Positions 37,980 through 48,598 of a stretch of 64,000 nucleotides of DNA are shown here, in pieces. This DNA comes from Sabellastarte sp. h YS-2021. Lineage: Eukaryota > Annelida > Polychaeta > Sabellida > Sabellidae. The notes below the pieces were generated by a model. The model did no database searches. It had not been told where the DNA came from and saw only the letters and a list, made by a program, of their open reading frames with translations. The stretch's first letter is position 1. The number at the start of each line of letters is the position of its first letter. Position numbers and translations under genes: made by a program. The DNA lies in the NCBI GenBank assembly GCA_964017235.1, contig OZ024932.1, positions 80,045,451 through 80,109,450 on the forward strand, in the 5' to 3' direction.

Positions 37980-38235
37980 GTAAGTTACTGTAAAACATTT
38001 CCGTTTTTAAATGCAGTAATCAAATTAGTGTTGCAATTGGCCTGAATTTTCTAAAAATGGTTGTTGGTTTCCAAAAGCAAGTGATAACGGATTATTAACT
38101 AGTTTTGAAATTCTTTCATATAGTAATATAATTAGTCATTTTAGCAGAATCTATGGACCATAACTTTTTGTGATTATTAATATTTGTTTATTGTTAGACT
38201 CATAGATTATGTTAGACTCATAGATTATGTTTTTC

Positions 38236-41200
38236 TCGTTTTAGTACGCACCGCGGAGACGCTTTTTGGAATTCTCTGTATAATAATGGTCGTTTTTATG
38301 TACATGTAGCACATTTTTAGACGGATTCACTATCTTATATATTAATTCCATCTTACTTTCTTATTCTTTGCCTGTTTTATGTATATATTCCTCCAATTCA
38401 CTGCTGTATCAACTTCTATATAAAAGCGGGTATTATCGCTCATTTGCCGGGAATTACCGTAGTAATTTGATCTATAATTCCCCTATTTCAAGTACTGGGT
38501 ATTATTTATAATCTAATTTGTGTCTTGTGAGTTCACTTTAAGTTTATTTCCAATCAGTATATAGACATTTTCCTGTTGGTGTCTGGTGGTGTTGTCTTTT
38601 AGCTTAAGGTGAGGCTGTAGTGTGGGGTGTTAGGGTGCCTGTGAGTCGCCCACAGGACGAAGAGTTGTGACTTTTAGGTGTAGGGTTATATTATTGAGGC
38701 TCCCCACTGTTGAGCTTAGACTAGGGGCTCTTACTGATGTACAACCCCACCAGTCATGTTCAGCCCTCGGTTACTCCTCTTCATGGCACTGTTTGCAGTG
38801 GCACTGGCCCACAGACATGATTGGTTCAGCACCAGAGCATCTTACACATCATGTCCTCCTTTGACACAGGTTGCGAAAAATTTATCATATTTGTGTTCCT
38901 GCCGAAAATTTCCGACCATGGTTAATGGAAGAGGGCTCATGTTGTTACTGTTACTGGGTGGAGATGTATCCCTCAACCCTGGTCCGTTTACACTCGGTGT
39001 TTTGAATGCCAGATCCGTAAGGAACAAGGGTCCTCTCCTTGCCGACATGGTGGCTTCATACGACCTTGATCTTCTATGCCTCACGGAAACACACATACGT
39101 CCATTTGACTCTGACAGCTTCTTACGGTCTATAACTCCTCCCGATTTTAAATTTCCTCACAAGCCTCGTCCCTCAGGTATTGGTGGTGGTGTGGGTTTTT
39201 TCATCAGATCCTCCTACAGACCCCATATAATTGAAACTCCTTGTTATCAGTCATTTGAAAATATAGTGGTGTCAATCGGGCTTCATGGCCATTCAGTGTT
39301 GCTTGCCTGCATCTATCGCTCTCCAGGATCATGTACCTGTAATTTTCTGGAAGAATTCATGTCATTTGTTGGTTACCTTTCATCCATTAATTCTTCATAT
39401 TACATTTGTGGCGACTTCAACATTCATGTTGATGTTCCAGTTGGTGACGGTCAGAAATTCACTACCTTTCTTGATTCATGTGACCTCAAACAGTTAGTCA
39501 ATAAACCTACTCATCTACATGGTCACATATTGGACCTGATTTTATCTCCCTGTGATCAGGACACCATTGCTGATGTTAAAATTTGTGACTTTGTTTCCGA
39601 TCACGCATTAGTCAAAGGTTCAGTTGCCTTCCCTTGTCAAGTGTCTCATACTCCAAATGTAGTTCAATATAGAAGGTTCCACCGTATCAATATGTCTGAG
39701 TTCCGCTCAGATCTCAAAAATACGTCCTTCGTCAAGTCTCCAGCTGATGCTGTTGTCGATCTGTATGATCAATATGTACATGATTTGAGTGATGTTCTGG
39801 ATAGGCATGCACCTCTTATATCTAAATTGACGAAAAAGGAGTCCGCCGATTGGATGTCTGATGATTATCGACGTGCAAAGTCCCTTAGGCGCCAATCTGA
39901 GAGAACCTGGCGTAGGGCTAAAAGTACACTTAACAGGAGTAGGCTTCGTCGCCAGATTGCTCGGTGCAATGCACTTGCAAATAAAGATAAATCAGACTAC
40001 TATAGCAAACTGATCTCAGACAATAGTCATGACTCTCGAAAACTTTGGCGTGAGCTGCATAAGACCCTGAACAGGGTTTCTGATGCCACACTTCCATCTC
40101 ATGAGTCCGAAAAGTCATTGGCTGACCAGTTTGCCTCCTTCTTCACCAACAAAATCAAGAAGATTAGAGATAATTTTGCTTCTTCTGGCACTGAATATGA
40201 TGTTAACCCTCCTTCAGATCCTCCCCAAATTACTGTCTTTAGGCAAGTTTCTGAAGATGCTGTTGATAAAATAATTAAAGCATCACCAACAAAATCATGC
40301 CTGTTGGACCCTCTGCCGACATTCCTGATTAAGGAATGCATTGATATATTGCTACCATCCCTTACAAAGCTGGTCAACTGCTCATTCATGGAGGGATGTG
40401 TTCCTGATGCCTTCAAATCTGCTGTGGTCACTCCACTTATTAAAAAGCCAAATCTTCCCTCAAATGACCTTAAGAATTATCGCCCTGTATCAGGTCTCAG
40501 TTTTATATCTAAATTGGTAGAACGTGTGGTTGCTAAGCAGCTGTTAGAACATATTAATGCCAATAACTTAGACAACCCGTACCAGTCGGCATATAAGGCG
40601 GGCCATTCAACTGAGACTGCTCTTCTCTACATAAAAAATGAGGTTCACTTATCATTGTCAAGAGGTGAATCCACGGCCTTGGTATTGCTTGACTTGTCTG
40701 CTGCCTTCGACACCATTGATCACTCTACTCTTCTAGGTTGCCTCCAAAACCGGTTTGGGGTCAGTGGCTCCGTTCTGAAATGGTTCACATCCTACCTAAT
40801 GGACCGTTACCAATCAGTAAAAATTGGTTCTACTTTGTCAGAGGTTTGCAAACTCCTATTTGGTGTTCCCCAAGGTTCTGTCCTGGGTCCTTTGTTGTTC
40901 TCATTGTACACTACCCCCCTCAGTTCCATTATCAGTAAACATAATGGAATAAAGTTTCATTTCTATGCAGATGATAGCCAACTTTATATACATTTATCCC
41001 AGAAGAATGCATCTGCTGCCTTTGAAAAGCTAAATAAGTGCCTAAATGATGTTAAAGAGTGGATGACAACTAGTAAGCTCAAACTGAATCCTGATAAGAC
41101 TGAGTTTATCATCTTTGGTTCGAAGAGGCAAAGGGATAAGTTGAAAGCATGTTTTCCAATTGATATCCTGGGCAACTCACTCTGCCCTGCAGATTCAGTA

Positions 41201-41998
41201 AAAAATCTGGGTGTGTGGCTTGATTCAGATTTCTCTTTGTCCAAGCATGTTCAGAATGTCTGCAAAAGTTGTTTTGTTAAACTCCGTGACTTCAGACATG
41301 TCAGGCGGTTTCTTACTCATGATGTTTCTGTGCTTGTAGCCAACGCTCTTGTTAGTAGTCGGTTGGATTACTGCAACTCACTTTTCAGGAGCCTGTCCAA
41401 GTTCAATCTACGCAAATTACAGTGCATCCAAAATAGTGCAGCTAGAATTGTATCAAACACCAGTCAATACACCAGCATAACTCCTGTGCTAAAGAAACTG
41501 CATTGGCTTCCTGTTGAACAGCGCATTGTGTTCAAGACAGTCACACTTGTTTATAAGTATCTTCACACAGGTTTTCCCAGGTATTTTTCACCACATCTTT
41601 CTTCCTACAGCAGTTCTTATAGTACCAGGCGCAGTGAAAGTGGTGGTAATTTCCTAGTTATTCCAAAGTTCTGCCCCTCTGTTCATAAATCTGTCAAACA
41701 GTTTGGTAATAGTTTTGCGTTTGATGCTCCTACTGTGTGGAATACTCTCCCTGATGTGATTCGTGCCTCTCCATCCCTGGCCTCCTTCAGAAAACAGCTT
41801 AAAACCTACCTGTACACCAAAGCATATCCACCCTAGCCTGAATCATCCTCCTGGCGTTCTCCGTGGTGTTCGACCCCTGTTATGTCCCTGGACACAGAAT
41901 TTTGTTGACTGCTTTTTGTTTTGTTGCGCCTTAGAGTCCTCTTGTTTGGGGAGATTAAGCGCTATAAAAGTCCAATTAGAATAGAATAGAATAGAATG
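38236..41998 (+). mobile_element. Full-length L2-type LINE
   Basis: About 520 bp of 5' UTR (starting near TACGCACCGCGGAGACG), one intact ORF (38756-41836), and a 160-bp 3' UTR containing GCGCCTTAGAGTCC, GGAGATTAAGCGCTATAAA and a terminal (AGAAT)4 repeat ending near 41998. 3' microsatellite ends rather than poly(A) are typical of the CR1/L2 group. Just before it (38193-38232) is a 19-bp tandem duplication GACTCATAGATTATGTTA. It lies between the two KRBA2-like exons, sense to them. Confidence 0.88.
38756..41836 (+). CDS. L2-type LINE ORF2: AP endonuclease-reverse transcriptase (intact)
   Basis: 1026 codons without a break. Residues 1-27 form a signal-peptide-like start (MFSPRLLLFMALFAVALA). 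Residues 60-77 read RGLMLLLLLGGDVSLNPGP, a hydrophobic stretch ending in a 2A-like D-V-x-x-N-P-G-P motif. The endonuclease spans about 80-295: N84 in LGVLNARSV, E111 in CLTETHI, GDFNIHVD (~218), SDHALV (~281). The RT has LVLLDLSAAFDTIDH (motif A, ~643), GVPQGSVLGPLLFSLY (B) and FYADDSQLY (YADD, ~736). The C-terminus has LKKLHWLPVEQRI and WNTLPDVIRASPSLASFRKQ. The enzyme nicks the target and copies its own RNA. All catalytic residues I can check are present, so the copy may be active or recently active. Confidence 0.93.
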   Translation: MFSPRLLLFMALFAVALAHRHDWFSTRASYTSCPPLTQVAKNLSYLCSCRKFPTMVNGRGLMLLLLLGGDVSLNPGPFTLGVLNARSVRNKGPLLADMVASYDLDLLCLTETHIRPFDSDSFLRSITPPDFKFPHKPRPSGIGGGVGFFIRSSYRPHIIETPCYQSFENIVVSIGLHGHSVLLACIYRSPGSCTCNFLEEFMSFVGYLSSINSSYYICGDFNIHVDVPVGDGQKFTTFLDSCDLKQLVNKPTHLHGHILDLILSPCDQDTIADVKICDFVSDHALVKGSVAFPCQVSHTPNVVQYRRFHRINMSEFRSDLKNTSFVKSPADAVVDLYDQYVHDLSDVLDRHAPLISKLTKKESADWMSDDYRRAKSLRRQSERTWRRAKSTLNRSRLRRQIARCNALANKDKSDYYSKLISDNSHDSRKLWRELHKTLNRVSDATLPSHESEKSLADQFASFFTNKIKKIRDNFASSGTEYDVNPPSDPPQITVFRQVSEDAVDKIIKASPTKSCLLDPLPTFLIKECIDILLPSLTKLVNCSFMEGCVPDAFKSAVVTPLIKKPNLPSNDLKNYRPVSGLSFISKLVERVVAKQLLEHINANNLDNPYQSAYKAGHSTETALLYIKNEVHLSLSRGESTALVLLDLSAAFDTIDHSTLLGCLQNRFGVSGSVLKWFTSYLMDRYQSVKIGSTLSEVCKLLFGVPQGSVLGPLLFSLYTTPLSSIISKHNGIKFHFYADDSQLYIHLSQKNASAAFEKLNKCLNDVKEWMTTSKLKLNPDKTEFIIFGSKRQRDKLKACFPIDILGNSLCPADSVKNLGVWLDSDFSLSKHVQNVCKSCFVKLRDFRHVRRFLTHDVSVLVANALVSSRLDYCNSLFRSLSKFNLRKLQCIQNSAARIVSNTSQYTSITPVLKKLHWLPVEQRIVFKTVTLVYKYLHTGFPRYFSPHLSSYSSSYSTRRSESGGNFLVIPKFCPSVHKSVKQFGNSFAFDAPTVWNTLPDVIRASPSLASFRKQLKTYLYTKAYPP

Positions 41999-42129
41999 TA
42001 CATTTGTCAAAATATAAAACAGAATTCTACAAATAACATAAAATAACTTTAAATAAACTTTTCCATATATGTCATTAAATGTCTATGTGTGCATGGCAAT
42101 AACTTATTGTACTGTATTTTATTATTTAG

Positions 42130-42255
42130 GTATGAAGTCTTGAAGTGTGGTGATGTGGAGAAGTTGATCAAGAGGCGACCTTCACCTGATGACTCTCCCT
42201 GTTACTATGCAAGACACATTTGACATCATTAAGAAGGCCCACACTGCAACTGGAC
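42130..42255 (+). pseudogene. KRBA2-like protein, exon 2 (frameshifted, truncated)
   Basis: An acceptor TTATTATTTAG precedes GTATGAAG. Joined to exon 1 in phase 2 it gives LLSKYEVLKCGDVEKLIKRR then PSPDDSPCYYA. After that the family sequence continues in another frame as DTFDIIKKAHTATGHGGRDR (start of the H2C2 zinc domain), so there is a 1-2-nt frameshift near 42212. Homology ends at about 42262 where a palindromic repeat begins; the rest of the zinc domain and the integrase core are missing. A dead gene copy. Confidence 0.6.
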
Positions 42256-42280
42256 ATGGAGGTCGGGACCGGAAAATATT

Positions 42281-42321
42281 CAGTAATTTCGCGAAATTAC
42301 TGGTTACACAACTTTACTGTA
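42281..42321. repeat. Perfect 22-bp palindrome with MITE end
   Basis: CAGTAATTTCG followed by its exact reverse complement (42281-42302), then GTTACACAACTTTACTG and TA. The right part is the inverted counterpart of the MITE start at 36553. It sits directly at the break of the KRBA2-like coding sequence. Confidence 0.6.
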
Positions 42322-43386
42322 TGCACAAACCACGTGGCTTTCTCCCTACTGTCAAAAAGATGCAGACACATGCATTGATACACACATACAACCAATCACT
42401 AGAGTGTGGCCTACTCTTTACTGAATGTGACTGATGTAATTTATCTGTATTCTTAAAGTATACAGTGCATGAAAAAATTTCCTTAAAAACTTTGTAGGTA
42501 TGTGTATACCAGAGATTAAGACCAGAAAAAGGAAACCCCACAACATCAATCAAAGCATCCCCCAGACATGCAGCCCTTCAAAGTGGCATACAGAATAACA
42601 TCCCTGAAATGTGTGTGGAGGAGTTGTGATCAAACAAAAGGCACACAACTGTACATTGTCATGGCTTTTGTTATAATTGAATTGGGTAGGATTGGATGTA
42701 ACCAGACTTGCTCCAAGTCTTTTGTATTTCTTATTCCAACAAATCTGACATACATGGAATCATCGTGAATCCATCTGATGGGTACAAAATATAAAGACTT
42801 GTCTGAAATATAAGTTCTTGAAAGCACCAAATTCTTGAAAAAAGTCATTCAGTCCTCATATAATACCTGAGACAAAAGGACTTGAGGAAAGTGCAGGATG
42901 TAACTGTACTTTTAAAATAAATATTTTTGTTGGTACCAGTATGTATATGCATGTCTGCGCATGCGCGTGCACTGGAAGAACCCCATAGATAAGTCTTCTG
43001 GTTCAAAAACAGAGTTGCTAGTGAGGATAAGGTAAGGGTATTTTACGCAATAAAAATGTAGCTTATTTAATTGTATTTTGAAGTGATTTTTTTTTTTTTT
43101 AAGTTTAACAGAATATTATAATTTAATTTGATAATTAACATTTATTCTTAATATGAAAGCTCTCAATCAGACTCCATCTGAAACATTTACTGTTAACGAT
43201 AGAGTGACAGTGTGAGAGTGAGGATTCTGTAGAGATAACATTTCAAATATTATCCATAAATAGGGTGATTCTAAAAACTGTTCGGGTTACAGTCATACAT
43301 TTATTAATGTTTATCAATCATTCTCAGTAATTTGTCAGGTTTTTTATGTCAGCTGACATTATGGTATCACTCTGTGGAGTCTGCGT
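42322..43386. other. No gene recognised
   Basis: AT-rich with TG/CA-rich stretches (about 42945-42970, GCATGCGCGTGC). No conserved coding sequence. Confidence 0.45.
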
Positions 43387-45250
43387 ATGTTTACACAATA
43401 AGCGTCCGCGTCCACATGAGCACCTTCTGCTCCGAAAGTAGAAAGCCCAGAGACATACTGTTACTTTTGAAAGAAACCTTATCTATCGAGGAAGATAAAT
43501 CATAAAATCCATGCAGATCTGTGTGTTCGTCTGTTCCCCAGAGCCATTTTAGAAGTGAGGTACCCCCAACCAAAGTGTGGAAATTTTAACACTTTATCAC
43601 AATTTTCTCATTGACTATTGAAGGGATTTCTCTCTTATCTTGCATACATGTACTAGGCTACAAGTAGATTCCCTTGTTTGAGAATAACATCTGGATCTTT
43701 CTTAATTATTTTTTATGAATTTTTTAAATAACTTTTAATGCATTAAAATTCATGAAATCATGCAGTAAATCACCTATAACTTGACAAGTATTGCATTTAG
43801 AGCATTTTGTTAAAATATGTTATTCAGCTACTTTTTCCATAGCTACAAAGTCGTGAGTAACTTGGGCGGATCCCCATAGCTAAGTGAATAATAGCTACTT
43901 TCTGACGTTTCAGTAACTCCCATAGTGAGTAAAATCACTTGTAACTTAAAACTGTTGCATTTAGAGAATTTTGTATAGACATGTTTTGCAGCTACTTTTG
44001 GGTCAGCTATAACATAGTAAATTTTCAGACCTGTAGCTCATTTCATAACTGAGTAATAGCTACTTTAAAGTTATCAAGGTTGAGTAGTCAGTTTAACTTG
44101 AAAACTCTTGGATCAGCTATAACATAGTGAAACTGCAGACCTGTAACTTATTGCATAGCTGAGCAATAGCCACTTCAAGGTTCTCACTGTTGAGTAAATC
44201 AGTTGTAACTTTAAAACTATTGCATATACAGTATTTTGTTTAAATATGCTATATTCACCTACTTTTCAGTCCTCTATAACATAGGGAAAATGCAGACCTG
44301 TAACTCATTGCATAGTTGAGCAATAGCTACTTCCAGGTTCTCACTGTTGAGTCATTCAGTTGTAACTTGAAAACTATTATGTTTACAGTATTTTCTTAAA
44401 ATATGTAATTTACCTACTTTCCAAATAGTGAAATTGCACACCTGTACATCATTGCATAGCAGAACAATTGCTACTTTCAGGTTATCACTGTTGCTTAAAT
44501 CAGTTGTAATTTGAAAACTATTGCATTTACAGCAATTTCTTTAAATATGTTAGTCACCTACTTTTCTGTCCTCTATAATATAGTGAAATTGCAGATCTGT
44601 AACTCATTGCATAGCTGACCAATAGCTACTTCCAGGTTCATACTGTTGAGTAAATCAGTTCTAACTTCAAAACTATTGCACATACAGTATTTTGTTCAAA
44701 TATCTTATTCACCTAGTTTTGGGTCAGCTATAACATAATGAAATTGCAGACCTGTAGTTCATTGCATAGATGAGCATTAGCCTTTTTCAGGTTCTCACTG
44801 TTGGGTAAATCAGTTGTAACTTGAAAACTATTGCATTTGCAATATTTTCTTAAAATATGTAACTCACCTACTTTCGAGTTAATGAAAATTACACAGTCAC
44901 CCGTAGCTCATATCATAGTTGAGCAATAGCTGCTTTCACATTGTTACTGTTGAGTAAATCAGTTGTATCTTGAAAACTAATGCATTTAGAGTGTTTTCCT
45001 TAAATATGTTATTCACCTACTTTTGGGTCAGCTATATTACAGTAAAATTGCAGACCTGTAGCTCATTGCATAGCTGAGCAATAGCTACATCAAGGTTTTC
45101 ACTTTCGAGTAAATAACTTGTAACCTGAAAACGATTGCATTTAGAGATTTTTGTTTAAATATATTGTTCAGCTACTTTTGGGCCAGCTATACCATAGTAA
45201 AATTGCAGACCTGTAGCTCATAGAATAGCTGAGCAAAAGCTACTTTGAAA
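43387..45250 (-). mobile_element. 153-bp-repeat carrier, minus orientation
   Basis: The left end has AATAAGCGTCCGCGTCC, an arm-like word of the hairpin family. Bases 43470-43630 match the reverse complement of 19870-20060 (TTATCTATCGAGGAAG, GAAGGGATTTCTCTCTTATC), so the same element occurs in the other orientation in ACADSB intron 2. The body is the 153-bp array. Non-coding. Exact ends uncertain. Confidence 0.5.
43740..45242 (-). repeat. About ten copies of a ~153-bp tandem repeat
   Basis: CAGACCTGTAGCTCATTGCA recurs near 44027, 44138, 44293, 44437, 44590, 44745, 44898, 45050 and 45207, a spacing close to 153 bp. Each unit also has GAGCAATAGCTACTT, CAGTTGTAACTTGAAAACTA and TATGTTATTCACCTACTTTT. 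The first units are shorter and more diverged. Confidence 0.9.
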
Positions 45251-45640
45251 CTAGAAATAGGAAGCCCTGTAAAAAGAGAAAGTGGAGCAATAGAGAAATG
45301 GGTGGATTGCATACAGGAAAACACATTGTCATGTGCAATATCCACCCATGATGCTTGGAAAGGCTATATTTACAGTTTTTTATTTTCCACTAAAATCCAA
45401 GATGGATGCCGAAAGTTGCAAAAATTGAAATTTTTCCCTCTTGCATAGGATACCCTTATACTACCGTGTGGGTCAAAAATTCGCACGAAATGGCTCTATC
45501 TCTTAGTAAGTTACGGTTTCCCAGATATTTACCATTTTTTATTTTCCGTTAAAATTCAAGATGGCTGCAAAAGGTGGCAAAATATTAAATTTTTATCTTT
45601 TGCACAGGATACTCTTGCAATACCCTGTGGGCAGACTTGG
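45251..45640 (+). repeat. Two diverged units of the ATGGCNGC repeat with shared module start
   Basis: Starts CTAGAAATAGGAAGCCCTGT, nearly the same as 55203 (CTAGAAATAGGACACCCTGT). It then has two units with AAAATCCAAGATGGATGC or AAAATTCAAGATGGCTGC and GGATACCCTTATACTACC. Same sequence family as the 16.4- and 55.4-kb arrays. Confidence 0.65.
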
Positions 45641-45800
45641 GTCAAATACCTTTAAAAGTATTTAAATGCAAATGCAAATACTTTTTAATTTTTCAAATGC
45701 AAATACTTTTATTTTCTTCAAATGTAAATGCAAATACTTTTCAGAAGTATTTCAAATACTTATTCAAATACTTTCAAATACTTAAAATTTTATTTAAAGC
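45640..45800. repeat. CAAATACTTT-rich end of a possible hAT element
   Basis: GACTTGGGTCAAATACCTTT followed by many AAATGCAAATACTTT words. Such word-rich ends beside GACTTGGG are known from hAT-type elements; the opposite end was not found. Confidence 0.3.
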
Positions 45801-46045
45801 ATATATGTTGCGTGGTGGATAATAAATTAATATATCAAATGTGAAAATTGTAATGCAATGCCAATTAATACAGTGGGAATGAGCTCCAACAAGTAAGTAG
45901 TAAGTACAGTAGGTATATATTAAAAAATATCTGTAAAAAATGAATTACTTTTAAAATTATTTCATGAACTTCTGAGATATTTATTTTCTAATTATGTACC
46001 TTCTTCATGAAGTACTGAACTTTTACCTCAAAATAAAATCAATTG

Positions 46046-46134
46046 GAAATGCTTAAAATTGTAGCCTTTAAGTGAGGGGATTAGTGGCTAGAAATGCTTA
46101 AAATTGTAACCTTCAAGTGAGGGAATTAGTGGCT
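46046..46134. repeat. 45-bp tandem duplication
   Basis: GAAATGCTTAAAATTGTAGC...GATTAGTGGCTA occurs twice in direct succession with three or four differences. No function evident. Confidence 0.8.
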
Positions 46135-46801
46135 GCTTTTGTTGAGCCACTAGTTCACCAGAATTAGCATTCACTGGAACAATGGTAAATGCACCAAAAA
46201 CAATACTTTCCTTTTTCATCAGGGACAGTCATAACAGAAAAGTGTTGTCTAACATAAGGCTGAATCTTTCCTGACATCTTGAATCTTCTCAATAATCTAT
46301 TACTGAATGTTTGCTTTTGAGCTTATGTATTTTTACACAAATCCACAATGATGGAACTGCCTCTTGTAAGCTGCTTTTATATTAGCAGGACAATGGATTG
46401 TTTTGGTGTTGTTAATGTTTGACAAGCACAATGGGTTATCGTTTGCGGTATCATTCGGGGGAAAGTGAGGAGAAACTCTGTGTCATAATTAGGTCATGGT
46501 GCATGCGCAGCCGGCATAAGCGACCGCGTGTTAGTACTGGCTCTTCACTTTGAGATTAGACACATGAGGACAAACATCGAGAAATGAAAAATTTAAACTG
46601 ACATTCATTTTATGGGTTTTCAGTGTAATAGGTTTTTAGACTTTTACATTTATGTGCATGATACAGTGGTTTGTTAGTTTAATCTGTGTTATTAGCCTGG
46701 TTAGTGGAGCCATGTACCATGGACGAAGTTATAAGTGGACTTCAGTTGTGTTTATCCTGGCAGTTTTTTGTGGAAGTACTCTTAGTGCTGATGCTCGCAT
46801 T

Positions 46802-47059
46802 ATGAGGACACGTGAAAAGACTAAAATAACCATGAGTAAACCTGAAAGTTCAAATGAGGAGGCCCTTCGCCGGGAAGTGGGTGTGCAGGATAATCCATAT
46901 ACTGTAGCAATGCAGGACGCGGCACAAGCCAGGGCAGAACCAGTAGTCGCCATGCTGGATAAGCTTATGATGGCAGTGGTCAACATCTCGACAAACATAG
47001 GTACCACAGAATCACGGCTACTCTCATTGGAGGTGGAAGTAAAGAACAGTACTGACTGA
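46802..47059 (+). other. Unidentified 85-codon ORF upstream of a recombinase pseudogene
   Basis: From the ATG at 46802: MRTREKTKITMSKPESSN, then QDAAQARAEPVVAMLDKLMM and TTESRLLSLEVEVKNSTD. Charged, likely helical in its second half. I do not recognise it. It sits 200 bp before the tyrosine-recombinase frame and could be a fragment of that element's first ORF. An alternative start at 46652 would add a hydrophobic leader I do not trust. Confidence 0.3.
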
Positions 47060-47264
47060 GATTGCTTTGTAAGCGGAATAGAGTTGCCTACAGGTGAGCA
47101 ACTTTTCAGGATACAGCCTACAGGTGGGGCTAGGCCCAAGATACGGAAACCTAAAGGGGTAGGAAGTGACTTTGAAACGATGGAGTCCGAGGCAGAGGCA
47201 AAACAGCGTAAGAAGAAGCACGACAAAAAGCCCACTCATGCCATAAAGACCATACCCACAGAGT

Positions 47265-48108
47265 ATGCACAACAGCTTGGCAAACACTTATCGAGAAGCA
47301 GAAACCCACAGAGACGATGACATTGGCCGATGCAGGTCTGTTGTCTCAGAGTTAGAAGAATTGGGGAATATTGGTCTAAATGCAGCCTACACATCAGCTA
47401 CCAAAATTTCCTTGGCAGCAGCCACTTCTAGAATACAGGCTAGGACCTTTAAAGACTACCTGGGTTTCACATACTATCATGGAATTACTGACATAACTTC
47501 TTTGGGGGCCATTTTGGCCTATTTTCAACACCTCACCCAATTGGGTTTACAATCATGTACAATTTTGAATTATATTTCAGCCTTAAAAGCCCAACTGGAA
47601 TGGGCTGGCTACCTAATTGATGTTTCTCATCATAATATGGTTAAAGCTTTCTGTAGATCTATACTCAGGGTTCCCGGCCATCCTAAGTTGAAGAGTGTCT
47701 TTACACCTGAACAGATTGATACCTTGTTCCGTGTTAACCGAACATTACTCGATTACCAGTCGTATGCTGCCGCATTTGTGCTGGGGTTTTATGCATGTTT
47801 GCGCATCTCAAATATAGTCCCCTCTTCCCGAATGGCGTTGACAGACGACAGTTGATCAGATCGGAGGTCACATTTGACTCCATGGGAGGCAGTATTCACA
47901 TAGAGTGGGCTAAGAATATGCAGCAAGCAGATCAATGGCACGTAGTATGGGTCCTGAGAACTGACTCAAAACCCCATTTGTGTCCAACCAGAGCTTTGGC
48001 CTATATGATCCGCTTCCAACCTGGACTTCAGAACTCAAGACTGATTGCAGGGAGGTCACAAGTGTTGATGGAAAGAGTAGTTAGGCAAAGACTGAACAAA
48101 CTGGTGAC
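47265..48108 (+). pseudogene. Tyrosine recombinase (Ngaro/Crypton-like), frameshifted and truncated
   Basis: The first frame (47265-47855) has a core-binding SAM-like domain (TFKDYLGFTYYHGITD, ILAYFQHLTQLGLQS, NYISALKAQLEW) and then the start of the catalytic domain with the first Arg (YAAAFVLGFYACLRISNIVP). After a frameshift near 47850 the domain continues (IHIEWAKNMQQADQWH, LCPTRALAYMIRF, RQRLNKLVTLMGL). It stops at about 48108, before the expected H-x-x-R and Tyr, where a Harbinger fragment begins on the other strand. It differs clearly from the DIRS recombinases at 4.3 and 25.5 kb and looks more like Ngaro or Crypton enzymes. Not functional. Confidence 0.75.
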
Positions 48109-48110
48109 TC

Positions 48111-48598
48111 TCATGGGTTTGAGAGCAGCAGGCCTATCAAATCTGAGTGCTTGAAAATCTGAGCATCAGAGCCAGACCCGGCTGCCCCCAAGTCCACCCA
48201 CAGGAACTTGTAATATCCATCCACCAAGGCCAGGAGTACAATCGAATGAAAGCCCTTGTAGTTGTGGTAGAGGCTGCCACCCTGTCGTGGACATCTGATG
48301 GGAATGTGCTTCCATCCAGGGCACCCACGGCATGTGGGATGTTCCACCTCCGACGGAAAACGGACTCGACCTCCAACCAGTCTTCAGGGCTTGTGGGGCA
48401 TGTCATCACCTCATCTCGATAGGCCCTAATGATAGCGTCACAGACCTCAGGCACAAACTTATTTGTGGTCGACCTCACCACCCTGAAGGCAAACTGCAGG
48501 GTTGGGTAGCTGTCTCCACTGGCCAAGTGTCTCAGGGTGACCGCCAACTTCAGTCCTGGACTCAGGGGTCTCTCATCCAGGTCCTCTCCCTCTGGATC
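48111..48598 (-). pseudogene. PIF/Harbinger transposase fragment (HARBI1-like nuclease)
   Basis: Reads ERPLSPGLKLAVTLRHLASG, DSYPTLQFAFRVVRSTTNKF, VFRRRWNIPHAVGALDG (first catalytic Asp), then after a frameshift near 48305 KHIPIRCPRQGGSLYHNYKG, FHSIVLLALVDGYYKFLWVD and GAAGSGSDAQIFKHSDL (second Asp). The C-terminal part with the catalytic Glu and the N-terminal region are missing. Harbinger transposases cut and paste DNA into TWA sites; this copy is dead. It abuts the recombinase pseudogene at 48108. Confidence 0.88.

Noticed and set aside
46652..46801. Signal peptide on the ORF upstream of the recombinase pseudogene
   Set aside because: The hydrophobic leader is in AT-rich flank; the internal ATG at 46802 is equally good and homology is lacking.
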